Positions 1-10,823 are shown, numbered from the stretch's first letter. The stretch: DNA of 64,000 nt from Maratus speciosus (GCA_963932465.1 OZ010792.1:110540935-110604934); one strand, 5' to 3'. The notes: a model not told the origin generated them from the letters alone. Translations and numbers: made by a program.

Positions 1-157
1 TTTCGACTGCCCCTGTAACTAAACTATACATCCGATTTTCATAAAATTTGAAATGACTCGACAAAATTTTGCAACAATTATATTATTACAGACAGACTGA
101 CCGAACAACGATTATAGGTGCTACGTATTTATATAATTACGACCGCACCTAAAAACA
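1..157 (+). repeat. 3' end of a HINE-1 (Helentron-type) repeat
   Basis: This stretch matches the last monomer and terminal module of the element at 30740-32890: the same CCGATTTTCATAAAATTTG core, a short GACAGAC run, then a hairpin with arms TAGGTGC (115-121) and GCACCTA (145-151). The 5' part lies outside the window. Identity to the other copy is seen directly; the class is inferred. Confidence 0.8.
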
Positions 158-299
158 CCCCAAAACACCAGAAGTAATTCACGTCAGTAATAATGCTTTG
201 ACAATAATTCTTACAAGTGCTTTTGGGCAGACCTGTATATGATCTGTGGAATTTGTACACACCACGTATTATTTAAATATTTAGTTAACCTGAAAACGC
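158..299. other. AT-rich flank, nothing recognised
   Basis: No reading frame, RNA gene or repeat is recognised between the HINE end and the target site of the LTR element. Confidence 0.6.
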
Positions 300-304
300 A
301 TGCC
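300..304. other. target site duplication ATGCC (left)
   Basis: ATGCC lies directly before the TG of the left LTR and is repeated at 10824-10828 directly after the CA of the right LTR. A 5-bp duplication fits retroviral-type integration of a Gypsy element. Confidence 0.93.
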
Positions 305-2140
305 TGCTATATTTATTGTGTGTGGCCGTGGATCGCCGTAGTGGTTGTCTGAAAATTAAAATGAATTGGCAACCAATGAAAATATTAAGAATTAAAGTTA
401 AAGATACAAAATAATTAATTTAGAAAATGTTGCCTTTGAAATATTCAATGACGGAAGCTGAAAAATAAAAAAGTGTAAAATAACTCACCCGGAGATTGAA
501 GGTACAGTTGACACATCTTTTATTGAAATATTTTATATGCACTGCATGCATAATAATTTGAATGACTATTATTGGTAGAAAATTAAAATTTTCCTGGCCA
601 GGAATACGACATATTTGTGTGAAGAGGAAAATACATTTACATGAAATTGCACTATGTAAACAATCCTTCAAAATTGCTGAAATTGATGCAAACCTGAGAG
701 TTCACTATATAAACTAATTTTATACTGTCCGAAGTATTATGTCCATAGTCCAGATTAAAGGTCCTGTATTTAGGAATATATTGGTAGATGAGAGTTTGAA
801 GATAAACTGGAGATTGTATATTTTTTACTATTGAAGATTTATGACGATAAGCAATAACTGTAAAATTGATGAAGGCACAAAGGATCACAGTGTTGAAATA
901 GTCATCACAATAGGTTAGATGCAGACCCGTACTGAAGTTGTCGGAGATAAACTGGAGATTATATTTTTTACTGTTGAAGATTCAAGACGATAAGCAGTAA
1001 CTGTAGAATTGATGATGGCACATTATCGGTGGAGCTCAGCTCGACATGGCAGATGTTTTTACGAACGGGAAAGGACACTCAGTTATTAAGCAAATCCTTT
1101 GAGGGCTATTAATAATCTCAAAGAAATGAATACATTAAAGTAGAATTGATGATGAAGTTTCAGCTGCTGGGAGTACAGAAAATTGACATGGGAGAGCTTA
1201 CAGTTCATAAAATTGAAAAGAAAAGAACATTTCTTCGTCTGGCTCCAAAAACTAAAAAATGGCTTCCAAAATGCAGTAATGCTACTTCTTCCTGAAAAAT
1301 TCTTAGTCTGGGGCTAGAGCCCCAAACATACGTGTGTCCTCCTCCTTACATTGTTGACAAGTCCCAGAGACGAAGCGCACATGCCCCCCAAAAGATCGTT
1401 GGGCCGACGCTGAACTCAAATTCGCCAATCAGCGACCGGCACGTGCACATCTGAGTCATCACGATAGCGATTTTCATTGCAATCGAAATATCGATAACGA
1501 TTTGTATCGTAATCGAAGTTGCATTCCCCCTGCATTCCTGAGTACCGGCGATATCACGCCGTGATACCAAAACAAGATGGAGGATAGAGTGACGTCACGA
1601 CGTCCTTTTCTCCGAGGAAGAAAGATAAAAAATGTCTAACTGCGTCGGGGAAAAAAAATGGATCGCGCGTCTTTTAAAACTGACAGAAGTGATTAAATTT
1701 TGTAATGCGGATATCTCGCTAAATTACGGTTTAAAATTAATGAAATTTTGGCAATCGCTTAGAAATAAATAGTAGCATCCAATAAAAATTGTTTTGGAAT
1801 AAAATAATTAATATTAAATAACTTTTTAAATTTATATTTTCGGAAGTTAGCGATTGTAAGAAAAGCATTGTAAGTTACTTTAACGAACGATATGCCTTAA
1901 TGTTTATATTTTAAAAGATCCGTACACTATTAGAATGAAATTTAATTGCATATTATAATATTTATTACTTTGAATAATTATTAATTATAGGATTATTAAC
2001 GGAATATAAATTATTTAGAATGCTTTTTATTTATTTACTTAATACGTTTTTAAAGTTGTTTTTGAACTTAAATATTTAAATTTAAATAGAGAAATAATGC
2101 AGACGATAAATTAATAATCTGAAATATTAAAAATGTAACA
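305..2140 (-). repeat. 3' LTR of the Gypsy element
   Basis: The 1836-bp repeat starts TGCTAT and ends GTAACA on the plus strand, and matches 8984-10823 with a few substitutions and short indels. It is unusually long for a Gypsy LTR. A CpG-rich core at about 1360-1620 contains TATCGATA (1489-1496) and TGACGTCA (1590-1597). Short frames inside it have no recognisable coding content. Confidence 0.95.
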
Positions 2141-3690
2141 TTTACCTGCAGCCCATGGAAAAAAAAAATTATGAAAAAAAAAGTTCGAGATACTGGGATC
2201 TCAATAATGCATAACTGAATGCACAAACAAACTAAACGTTCAAGTGACGCACTCAAACGATTGGAAAATCTTCAGAGATGCATTTCTCTGTAAGTAATCC
2301 AATAAAAAAATCAAACAATTACAGTACACTAAACAAATGCAAAACAAAATGAATATAGAAATAATACTGAATACAATACACTAAATATGTTGAAACAGAT
2401 ACACAACAATACATAGAACATACAAACACTTCTCTGGGTGAGTGAAAGATTAATAAAATCCTACTACTTAATTGAAACGTAAATATCCATGTGAACACCA
2501 TTACAATTCTTATTTCAATATAAACAAACGAATGATAGAGATATACTATATACATAACTGAGTTGAAATTGCACATTGTAAAAAAAATATGAGTTATTGC
2601 ACATGATTAAAATTGCTATACTTTATGTACAATGGAACTGAGCAAGAGTCAATGACATATAGCAGGACACTACTGAAGTAATGATGTGATTGTGAGACAA
2701 ACATACATTTTAAAAATATAACAATATAAGTGTGTAAATATAATGCAATTGAAATTTAAGAGAAGACATCACTTAAGAATTGCACAAGTGTCGAAAAGAA
2801 AAGGAATAATTCCAACCTGTTGACAAACATACATGGAAGTCATCGACACAATTTCACACAAATTTTCAAAATTCTCCAAATTATACCAGAGACCATACCG
2901 TGAGGGAATGTCGGAAGGGCAGAATTTGTGCTAAATTTTACACCCCAAACTAAGCCGAGTTGACCCTCTGTGTGTAATGGTCCAGAATTTAAAGAAAATT
3001 GAAATTTTTTTTAGAAAAGCTTAGAGCAGAAACTCCATCTTTTACATAGAATTTAAATCTCTTCTAGAACCACAAGGCATGCGCATTGTAGAGATTATCA
3101 AAATAACATTTATGAAATCATTTTAATTTAATTTCTTTCTTTCTTTTTGTCTCAATATTTAATTAAACTTAATAGATTGATATTCTTTAAAGAAAATTAA
3201 TAATTAGGATCCTAAATTAAAATTATAAAATAATGTCACATCAAGTTACAAACAGCAGTAAAGTGTAAGGTTAAAAGCCAAAATAAAGTTCAATCCTTTA
3301 TAAAAGAATACTGAAAGGTCAAATATGACTTGTGACAACTAAGTAAGATTTATATTGAAATAGGTAGTTATTGAAAAAGGTTAAATTAAAGAATGATACT
3401 GTAAATGAATTAAGTCGTAAAGAATATTAAAAGATACTTCTCAAAACATAACGAGTTAGCTAGACACATATGCATTGAGTAATTCAAAGGAAGCTACCTC
3501 ATGAACCGTTTAGTATCAAATGGGTGAAACCGGATAAGTTGTCACACTATTGAGTTTAAAATTAAATTTAAAAATGAATAAATGAAAATTGAAATGAAGT
3601 TAGGATCATATACTATGATTTGGAATAATAATAATAAAAGTTAAAATTGTACATAAAGGATGAAACAATATTAGAAATGGCAGAAAAACC
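2141..3690 (-). other. 3' non-coding region of the Gypsy element
   Basis: This 1.55-kb AT-rich stretch lies between the integrase stop and the 3' LTR. Only short low-complexity frames occur, without signal peptide, furin site or fusion-like pattern, so I see no env. The sequence next to the LTR reads GCAGGTAAA on the element strand, a weak polypurine tract; a longer A/T run lies about 20 bp further in. Confidence 0.7.
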
Positions 3691-5052
3691 TTACTTTGTT
3701 TGTCCAGTCGGAATCAATTTGCTAACATGTAATTTAGCACAATTTAGCGGTTCATTAACATGCTCAATTAGGTAATTATGACCCCTAAAGACTCCTGTAA
3801 TTTTAAAAGGTCCTGTATTTTTTGGCATGAAAGTAGGAGTATGAATTAAATTCTTTAAATACACAACATCGCCAAACTTTAATACTGGAGGCGGACGACC
3901 TTTTAAATATTTTTCATTCTGAGCGAAATATTTTTCCTCATTCTGTTTAACCAATTCTCTAGTTTTTGAAATATGATCTTGTAATTTTTTGAAATATATA
4001 CTTGGTTCTTCAACCTCTTTGGCCGGTTGAAAAGTATCGATTGGCAAATTTAAATCCCTACCTAAGAATAAATTGGCTGGCGTAAAATTTGTTACAGCAT
4101 GTTTAGAGTTATTATAATGGAGAACGAAAAATTTAAGTCTGTCTGACCATTCAATGACTTGATCAGACAGAGAGGCAACTGACTCTTTAAGTGAACGATT
4201 AATTCGTTCAACAAGACCGTTAGATTTCGGGTAATAGATGGATGAATTTCTATGATTAATTTTTAATGATTTTAAGAATTGTTTAATTTCATTCGAGGTG
4301 AAATATTTGGCGTTATCAGATAACAAAACTTTTGGTATCCCGTACCTTGAAAAATAATCATTAAGAGATTTAATAACAGAATGAGATGTCACATTAGCAA
4401 GTGGAATAGACTCTAAAAATCGTGAATAATGATCAACTATAGTTAAAATAAAAATTTTTCCATCATGTGATCTAGGAAGTTTTCCCACAACATCAATAGC
4501 AATCATTTCTCCCGGCGCTAAATCAGATTTGGAAATAAAACTAGGTTTTGTATTTGTTTGTTTACTTTTGTGAGGTAAGCACTGTTCACAAGTATTTACA
4601 AAATTCTGTATATCTTTAACCATACCATCCCAAAAATAAAGTTTTGAAATTGTATGTACTGTTTTATTTATCCCAAAATGCACTTGATGTCCCAGAGCGA
4701 TACAGCTGTTAATTAAAGTTTTAGGAATATATATTTTCTTAGATTTATTAACTCTATTACGCTTTTTCCTGGCAATCATAATTAAATTGTTATCTGGATT
4801 TATAGAATAAGAAGAATTAGGCATTTTATTAGCAATTAATTTATCTCTTATATCTTTAAGTTTAGCATCTTTAAGTTGTTCTTTTAGGATATTCTCGGTC
4901 GTTAGGGAGTCATTAGTGGGAATAAAAATATTTAATGCGTTTACAATTAAGTTAGGGTTGTCAGGGGGGTCAACAACACGAGAAAGAAAATCTGCGGGGT
5001 TCACAAGACCTGGGATATGATCAATTTTGTAATTAAAGTCCTGTAGATACAT
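3691..5052 (-). CDS. pol: Gypsy integrase region of pol
   Basis: The frame encodes 453 residues. The N-terminus continues the RNase H-integrase linker. A zinc-binding HHCC module follows (H122, H125, C155, C158), then a DDE core with D187 (IAIDVVG), D246 (LLSDNAKYF) and E282 (GLVERINRSLK); 35 residues separate the last two, as usual in retroelement integrases. The C-terminus has a GPF motif at TGPFKITG and ends HVSKLIP, as in Gypsy GPY/F integrases. Integrase inserts the cDNA into the genome. The first ATG is not a natural start: the frame should continue from RNase H but is shifted by one base in an A7 run (5077-5083). All catalytic residues are present. Confidence 0.93.
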   Translation of the reverse strand: MYLQDFNYKIDHIPGLVNPADFLSRVVDPPDNPNLIVNALNIFIPTNDSLTTENILKEQLKDAKLKDIRDKLIANKMPNSSYSINPDNNLIMIARKKRNRVNKSKKIYIPKTLINSCIALGHQVHFGINKTVHTISKLYFWDGMVKDIQNFVNTCEQCLPHKSKQTNTKPSFISKSDLAPGEMIAIDVVGKLPRSHDGKIFILTIVDHYSRFLESIPLANVTSHSVIKSLNDYFSRYGIPKVLLSDNAKYFTSNEIKQFLKSLKINHRNSSIYYPKSNGLVERINRSLKESVASLSDQVIEWSDRLKFFVLHYNNSKHAVTNFTPANLFLGRDLNLPIDTFQPAKEVEEPSIYFKKLQDHISKTRELVKQNEEKYFAQNEKYLKGRPPPVLKFGDVVYLKNLIHTPTFMPKNTGPFKITGVFRGHNYLIEHVNEPLNCAKLHVSKLIPTGQTK

Positions 5053-5066
5053 TATCCATCTAATTA

Positions 5067-7373
5067 TTATTTCAGATTTTTTTCTAATTTCATATGATAG
5101 GTGAGTGCTTTGGCATCAGTTAAAATTTTAAATTGCCTACCATATAAGTATTCGTGAAAATGTTTAATGGAGGAATAAATTGCATAAAATTCTCTTTTAA
5201 TGGATGGATAATTAGATTCGCCCTTGTTAAGTTTTTTGGAATAAAATTCTATGGGATAAAATTGATTGTCATGACGCTGTAACAAAATTCCACAGATAGC
5301 ATTTTTTGACGCATCTGTTACCAAACATACCTCTTTATTTTCATCAAAGTTCTTAACTGTAGGATTATTGAGGAGAATATTTTGAATTTTCAGGAAGGAA
5401 TCTTGACATTCTTTACTCCAAAAAAATTTAGCATTCTTTTTTGTCAAATTAACTATTGGTTGGACAATATCAGCAAAATTGAAAATTAAATGTCTAAAAT
5501 AGTTGATCATTCCTAGGAAACTTTGTACTTCTTTTACATTAGTGGGTCTTGGAAATTTATTTATTTTATTTACATTATCTGGTGATGGGGAATGACCATT
5601 TTGATGCAAATTAAAACCAAGGTAAGTTATCTCTTGTTGACAAATTTGTAATTTTGCTGGGTCTAAAGTAAAATTAAATTCCTTAAGTCTGTCAAATACT
5701 TTTTGGAGCCATGACAACATTTCCTCTAGAGAATCAGCAGCCACAATAATATCATCAAGAAAATATTGAACATTTTTGCCCCTTAATGGGTCCAAACAAT
5801 CGTTAATTAATGTGTGAAAATAAGAAGTACTATTAACGAGGCCAAAGGCTAATCTGGTAGGTTCAAAATTTCCATACTCAGTTGCAAACGCTAATTTTGC
5901 CCTGTCCTTTTCCTGCAGAAGAATTTGAAAAAATGCTGATTTTAAGTCTAATACAGTATACAGTTTTTTACCTGAAATGTTTTGAACTACCTCATTAATT
6001 CTAGGAAGACAAATTTTATATGGTACAGTAATTGCATTTAAAAGACGGTAATCAATAACCATACGGAATTTTAATTTACTTGGATCATCAGTAGGAAGAG
6101 ATTTTTTATGTACAAAAAGAACTAGAAAGCAATAGTTAGAGGAAGAGTTTTGAATTATTCCTGCCTTTAAGAGATCAGAAATGTCTTTACGAGCAAAATC
6201 TTTGGCTATTTTAGGAATGGGATAGGGTTTTGTTTGCAGTGCAAAGTCATGGAGCAATTTAAATTCAGGAACTACTTTATCAGTGCAGCCAAGAGTGTCA
6301 TAAGACGAAGAAAATACAGCGGAGTTATCCATTAATAGACTAAGAACACGTTTTTTCTCAGCATCAGGTAAGTGGGCAATATTAAATTTATCAGACGTAA
6401 GTTCTTTTTCTCTAAGTTCTAGCATTTCCTGAGTAATTAAAGAATTAACTTGATATGTTTGAGTATTGTCATGAGTTGAAATTTGGTCTTCTGAAATGGG
6501 CTTTATAAATCCTAATTTAGTTTTCTTTCTAATTATTATGTTTTTATCAGTATTGTTGTGGACATATAAAAGAATGGCATTGTTTGCATCAGGTTGATGT
6601 AGACTGAAATTTAATTTTAAAGATAATTTATTTGATGTTGGACAAAATAAATAGTTTAAGGAATTACTAATCTTATGAAGAGGTTTAAGTTTAATAATTT
6701 TGCCTTGATTGGGTCTTAGAGTTACTTGATTGGCTGGTTTAACAAAATTTTTTGACATTTCAGAATTATTTTGAGAAGAAGTTAAATCATTAGAAAATAC
6801 TGGATTATTTAGAGAAGAATTTAAGTCATTTGAAAGTACTGGGTTATTATGAACATTAGCATTAAACTCTGAAGGGGAAGGATTATTAACAGAATTAGAA
6901 TTATCAAAATTATCAGCAGGTGAAATGTTACTATTGTCATTATTATTTACAGGTTGCAAAGAATCAGGGTTTTTATTGGCAAAAGGAAAAGTAAGGTGAC
7001 CCATAATAAGTTGCTGATTCGCTGAGTCCAAAAGAAGTTTATTTCTATTGAGGAAATCGTAGCCCAAAATAATTTGATAATTGGAGTGCCAATTGTCATG
7101 AGTAATGAAAAATGTGTTAGTGAACCAAGTATTCTGAATTCGAAATTTAAGTTGTACCGTTGAAAAAAAAGGAATAGATGAGTTGTTGATAGTTTTTATA
7201 TTTACAGAGCGTGATAAGAAATTTAATTTATTTTGTTTTTTAAGAAGATCAATTGCATGTAGTTGTATTAGTGACAAATTCGCTCCACTGTCTAAAAGCC
7301 CATCAAAAGCGAGTTTTCCAAATTTAAGTTTAATTATTGGTAATTCTGAGTTATCTATATTGCAGCTCATCAA
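5067..7373 (-). CDS. pol: Gypsy protease, reverse transcriptase and RNase H
   Basis: The frame encodes 768 residues. The aspartic protease motif DSGA lies at 28-31. RT follows with FLDD at 538-541 (YFLDDIIVAA), and RNase H has D687 (VTDASK), E728 and D753 (LTDAKA). The frame opens at a TTG and stays open for 41 more codons upstream to the TTTAAAC site at the end of gag, so Pol is most likely made as a Gag-Pol fusion. It ends early at an A7 run (5077-5083), where the reading phase leaves the frame that leads into integrase. That break is either a one-base loss or, less likely, a second slip site. Confidence 0.94.
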   Translation of the reverse strand: MMSCNIDNSELPIIKLKFGKLAFDGLLDSGANLSLIQLHAIDLLKKQNKLNFLSRSVNIKTINNSSIPFFSTVQLKFRIQNTWFTNTFFITHDNWHSNYQIILGYDFLNRNKLLLDSANQQLIMGHLTFPFANKNPDSLQPVNNNDNSNISPADNFDNSNSVNNPSPSEFNANVHNNPVLSNDLNSSLNNPVFSNDLTSSQNNSEMSKNFVKPANQVTLRPNQGKIIKLKPLHKISNSLNYLFCPTSNKLSLKLNFSLHQPDANNAILLYVHNNTDKNIIIRKKTKLGFIKPISEDQISTHDNTQTYQVNSLITQEMLELREKELTSDKFNIAHLPDAEKKRVLSLLMDNSAVFSSSYDTLGCTDKVVPEFKLLHDFALQTKPYPIPKIAKDFARKDISDLLKAGIIQNSSSNYCFLVLFVHKKSLPTDDPSKLKFRMVIDYRLLNAITVPYKICLPRINEVVQNISGKKLYTVLDLKSAFFQILLQEKDRAKLAFATEYGNFEPTRLAFGLVNSTSYFHTLINDCLDPLRGKNVQYFLDDIIVAADSLEEMLSWLQKVFDRLKEFNFTLDPAKLQICQQEITYLGFNLHQNGHSPSPDNVNKINKFPRPTNVKEVQSFLGMINYFRHLIFNFADIVQPIVNLTKKNAKFFWSKECQDSFLKIQNILLNNPTVKNFDENKEVCLVTDASKNAICGILLQRHDNQFYPIEFYSKKLNKGESNYPSIKREFYAIYSSIKHFHEYLYGRQFKILTDAKALTYHMKLEKNLK

Positions 7374-7489
7374 AATTTTATCAGTATTTACATTAGGACT
7401 TAATTTAATACCCTCATCATTATAAAAAAAAGAATCTAGGGCCCTGCAATCATGAGGGGGGGAATTATTTACATCAATTTCAGAACCTT

Positions 7490-8449
7490 TTACCCGTTTA
7501 AATGTCTTCTTGAACGGTTGTATGGTCTGTAATTGTTACGACCTCTTCCACTGTTATATCTTACGCCATTATCCTGAAAACCCCTTTGATTGTTATTATA
7601 CCAATTGCTATTTTCATTAACAAAATAATTCGCCTCGCTGTTATTCATGCCCCCTCTTGAAAAATTTGTACCATTTCTACCATTCGAGTTTTGAAACTCT
7701 AGGTAGTACCAGCAATCTTTGGCACTGTGTGCCTTGCGGAAAATCTGACATAACAGCTTTTCCTCTTTCATCTTCTTCACCGTTTCTGTCAGCTGAGCAA
7801 TTTGTTTATTCTGATCTTCCTGGCATTTCAAAAGTTTTTCTAGCAAACTGTCTGGATTACTGGTGGATGGTGCAACTTGTAAAGTGTTAAGGTCAAAAGT
7901 ATTATGTTCCAGCGCTTTTTCAATATCTACGGCCTTAGCCGCAATTTCATCAAATTTTTTTTTTCCGAATTTAAGAACTTCAACTTTAATGTCAGTTCGT
8001 AAGGCCTCTAAAAATTTGGAAGACATTAAATTAGCCTTAAATGAGTCTAACGCTGCATTATCCTCAGAACCTGGAGCCATATTGTTAACCGTAGCCCTGA
8101 CTTCTTCCGCTAAATCAAGCACAGACTGTTTCGGCTGTTGAGTTATGCGCCCATACTGATAGGACGCTTCCTGGAAATTTTGTTTGTATTCAAATTTTAA
8201 TTTCATCAAATTTGCTACATTTCCAAAACTTTTTTCTTCGCTTACACGTTTGTCAGTTGACAAAAATTCTGAAGCCTTTTCCCTACACAGGAGTCTCAAC
8301 AGAGTAATGCGGTTTTCGTCTTTGATATTTTGAATGTTGCATACATCTTCTAAATTTTGTAAAAAGATGTTAACATTTTCATTAGGGTGGCCATGAAAAG
8401 GCGGAATCGCCGACATCATCGACCGAAAAAGTGCGCGATTGTTTGCCAT
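7490..8449 (-). CDS. gag: Gypsy Gag (capsid and nucleocapsid)
   Basis: The protein has 319 residues. The ATG at 8449 is the natural start because a TAA lies two codons upstream in frame. Residues 15-200 look like a retrotransposon capsid: LPPF/IPPFHGHP opening, then helices rich in L, E and K. A zinc knuckle is expected at 234-246, but it reads C234-x2-F237-x3-H241-x4-C246 instead of CX2CX4HX4C: the second Cys is Phe and one residue is missing. A basic, Asn/Arg/Gly-rich tail follows (SRGRNNYRPYNRSRR-like), which could bind RNA without the knuckle. The stop codon lies two codons after the in-frame slippery heptamer TTTAAAC, which links Gag to Pol. Confidence 0.93.
   Translation of the reverse strand: MANNRALFRSMMSAIPPFHGHPNENVNIFLQNLEDVCNIQNIKDENRITLLRLLCREKASEFLSTDKRVSEEKSFGNVANLMKLKFEYKQNFQEASYQYGRITQQPKQSVLDLAEEVRATVNNMAPGSEDNAALDSFKANLMSSKFLEALRTDIKVEVLKFGKKKFDEIAAKAVDIEKALEHNTFDLNTLQVAPSTSNPDSLLEKLLKCQEDQNKQIAQLTETVKKMKEEKLLCQIFRKAHSAKDCWYYLEFQNSNGRNGTNFSRGGMNNSEANYFVNENSNWYNNNQRGFQDNGVRYNSGRGRNNYRPYNRSRRHLNG
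7496..7502 (-). promoter_or_regulatory. probable -1 ribosomal frameshift site TTTAAAC (gag to pol)
   Basis: On the minus strand the end of gag reads CAT TTA AAC GGG TAA. The heptamer T TTA AAC has the X XXY YYZ phasing needed for simultaneous -1 slippage, and the -1 frame is open from here straight through pol. UUUAAAC is a well-known efficient slippery sequence. Downstream, a run of seven C and the palindrome AGGGCCCT could form structure, but I could not fold it. Confidence 0.85.
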
Positions 8450-8983
8450 GATTTAGCAAAATAAAATAAAAATTTTAATAAGCAAAATATGAAAACAACT
8501 AAAGAGCAATATTTCTTTTTTTTAAAAAAAAGATTGAGAAAATTATATCTGTATAAATTAAATTTATCAATAAACAAATATAAATAAATAATAATAAAAT
8601 CTTTTCAAAATCTATTGTATAAAATATAAGAAATGAAACAAATAAAATATAAGAATATATATATAAAATATAAGAATATATATAAAATACACTTTATATC
8701 AAAATATTTTTTTTTTTTTTTGGTGCTCACATGGACGGAGAAAAAAAAATCTTATCTTAGGAATTTCTTTTTATAATTAATCATTTGAATCAAGTTAAAA
8801 TTTATCAGCAATAACAGAAAATATTAATGAAGTTAAAATAAAATAACCGTTAAAAAAAAATCGTTAAACGATCTTTGAAATATAATATTGCACATTATAA
8901 TTACCAAAAGTTAAACATTTAAAGTTACGATTTTCAGACATTGACCAGGTTCGAACACCTAAAAATTGGTCAAAGGCGCCAAA
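8450..8983 (-). other. 5' leader of the Gypsy element with primer binding site
   Basis: This 534-nt leader separates the 5' LTR from gag. Two bases inside the LTR border the element strand reads TGGCGCC (8981-8975), the usual TGG start of a tRNA primer site and the same first seven bases as lysine-tRNA primed elements. The bases after it do not clearly match a lysine tRNA, so the primer is uncertain. The leader is A/T-rich and contains a T/A run near 8705. Confidence 0.6.
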
Positions 8984-10823
8984 TGCTATATTTATTGTGT
9001 GTGGCCGTGGATCGCCGTAGTGGTTATCTGAAAATTAAAATGAATTGGCAACCAATGAAAATATTAAGAATTAAAGTTAAATATACAAAATAATTAATTT
9101 AGAAAATGTTGCCTTTGAAATATTCAATGACGGAAGCTGAAAAATAAAAAAGTGTAAAATAACTCACCCGGAGATTGAAGGTACAGTTGAGTTGACACAT
9201 CTTTTATTGAAATATTTTATATGCACTGCATGCATAATAATTTGAATGACTATTATTGGTAGAAAATTAAAATTTTCCTGGCCAGGAATACGACATATTT
9301 GTGTGAAGAGAAAAATACATTTACATGGTATTGCACTATGTAAACAATCCTTCAAAATTGCTGAAATTGATGCAAACCTGAGAGTTCACTATATAAACTA
9401 ATTTTATACTGTCCGAAGTATTATGTCCATAGTCCAGATTAAAGGTCCTGTATTTAGGAATATATTGGTAGATGAGAGTTTGAAGATAAACTGGAGATTG
9501 TATATTTTTTACTATTGAAGATTTATGACGATAAGCAATAACTGTAAAATTGATGAAGGCACAAAGGATCACAGTGTTGAAATAGTCATCACAATAGGTT
9601 AGATGCAGACCCGTACTGAAGTTGTCGGAGATAAACTGGAGATTATATTTTTTACTGTTGAAGATTCAAGACGATAAGCAGTAACTGTAGAATTGATGAT
9701 GGCACATTATCGGTGGAGCTCAGCTCGACATGGCAGTTGTTTTTACGAACGGGAAAGGACACTCAGTTATTAAGCAAATCCTTTGAGGGCTATTAATAAT
9801 CTCAAAGAAATGAATACATTAAAGTAGAATTGATGATGAAGTTTCAGCTGCTGGGAGTACAGAAAATTGACATGGGAGAGCTTACAGTTCATAAAATTGA
9901 AAAGAAAAGAACATTTCTTCGTCTGGCTCCAAAAACTAAAAAATGGCTTCCAAAATGCAGTAATGCTACTTCTTCCTGAAAAATTCTTAGTCTGGGGCTA
10001 GAGCCCCAAACATACGTGTGTCCTCCTCCTTACATTGTTGACAAGTCCCAGAGACGAAGCGCACATGGCCTCCCAAAAGATCGTTGGGCCGACGCAGAAC
10101 TCAAATTCGCCAATCAGCGACCGGCACGTGCACATCTGAGTCATCACGATAGCGATTTTCATCGCAATCGAAATATCGATAACGATTTGTATCGTAATCG
10201 AAGTTGCATTCCCCCTGCATTCCTGAGTACCTGCGATATCACGCCGTGATACCAAAACAAGATGGAGGATAGAGTGACGTCACGACGTCCTTTTCTGCGA
10301 GGAAGAAAGATAAAAAATGTCTAACTGCGTCGAGGAAAAAATGGATCGCGCGTCTTTTAAAACTGACAAAAGTGATTAAATTTTGTAATGCGGATATCTC
10401 GCTAAATTACGGTTTAAAATTAATGAAATTTTGGCAATCGCTTAGAAATAAATAGTAGCATCCAATAAAAATTGTTTTGGAATAAAATAATTAATATTAA
10501 ATAACTTTTTAAATTTATATTTTCGGAAGTTAGCGATTGTAAGAAAAGCATTGTAAGTTACTTTAACGAACGATATGCCTTAATGTTTATATTTTAAAAG
10601 ATCCGTACACTATTAGAATTAAATTTAATTGCATATTATAATATTTATTACTTTGAATAATTATTAATTATAGGATTATTAACGGAATATAAATTATTTA
10701 GAATGCTTTTTATTTATTTACTTAATACGTTTTTAAAGTTGTTTTTGAACTTAAATATTTAAATTTAAATAGAGAAATAATGCAGACGATAAATTAATAA
10801 TCTGAAATATTGAAAATGTAACA
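8984..10823 (-). repeat. 5' LTR of the Gypsy element
   Basis: The 1840-bp repeat is the upstream LTR in the element's direction, so it should carry the active promoter. It has the same TG...CA ends as 305-2140. The CpG-rich core contains TATCGATA (10174-10181), the DREF recognition sequence known in insects, and TGACGTCA (10275-10282), a full CRE palindrome. Both are kept in the other LTR. Promoter function is inferred. Confidence 0.95.

Larger units (their letters stand above)
305..10823 (-). mobile_element. complete Ty3/Gypsy-type LTR retrotransposon
   Basis: The element is 10.5 kb, reads on the minus strand and is flanked by ATGCC duplications. Order in its own direction: 5' LTR (10823-8984), primer binding site, gag, protease-RT-RNase H, integrase, 1.5 kb of non-coding sequence, 3' LTR (2140-305). 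Protease before RT and integrase after RNase H is the Gypsy order. The LTRs differ at only some twenty places by eye over 1.84 kb, so the insertion is young. There is no env-like frame between integrase and the 3' LTR. A one-base frame break separates RNase H from integrase, and the Gag zinc knuckle is altered, so this copy may not be autonomous. Confidence 0.95.

Noticed and set aside
420..1570. Small frames repeated in both LTRs (also 9164-10255)
   Set aside because: They are duplicated because the LTRs are duplicated; the indel between LTRs changes their frames and no protein family is recognisable.
2319..2576. Hydrophobic 85-residue frame as an env gene
   Set aside because: It is short, low-complexity and AT-driven, with no signal peptide, cleavage site or glycoprotein pattern.
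5067..5095. Programmed frameshift between RNase H and integrase as the primary explanation
   Set aside because: The phasing allows it, but known Gypsy elements do not shift here and A-runs lose bases easily; kept as an alternative only.
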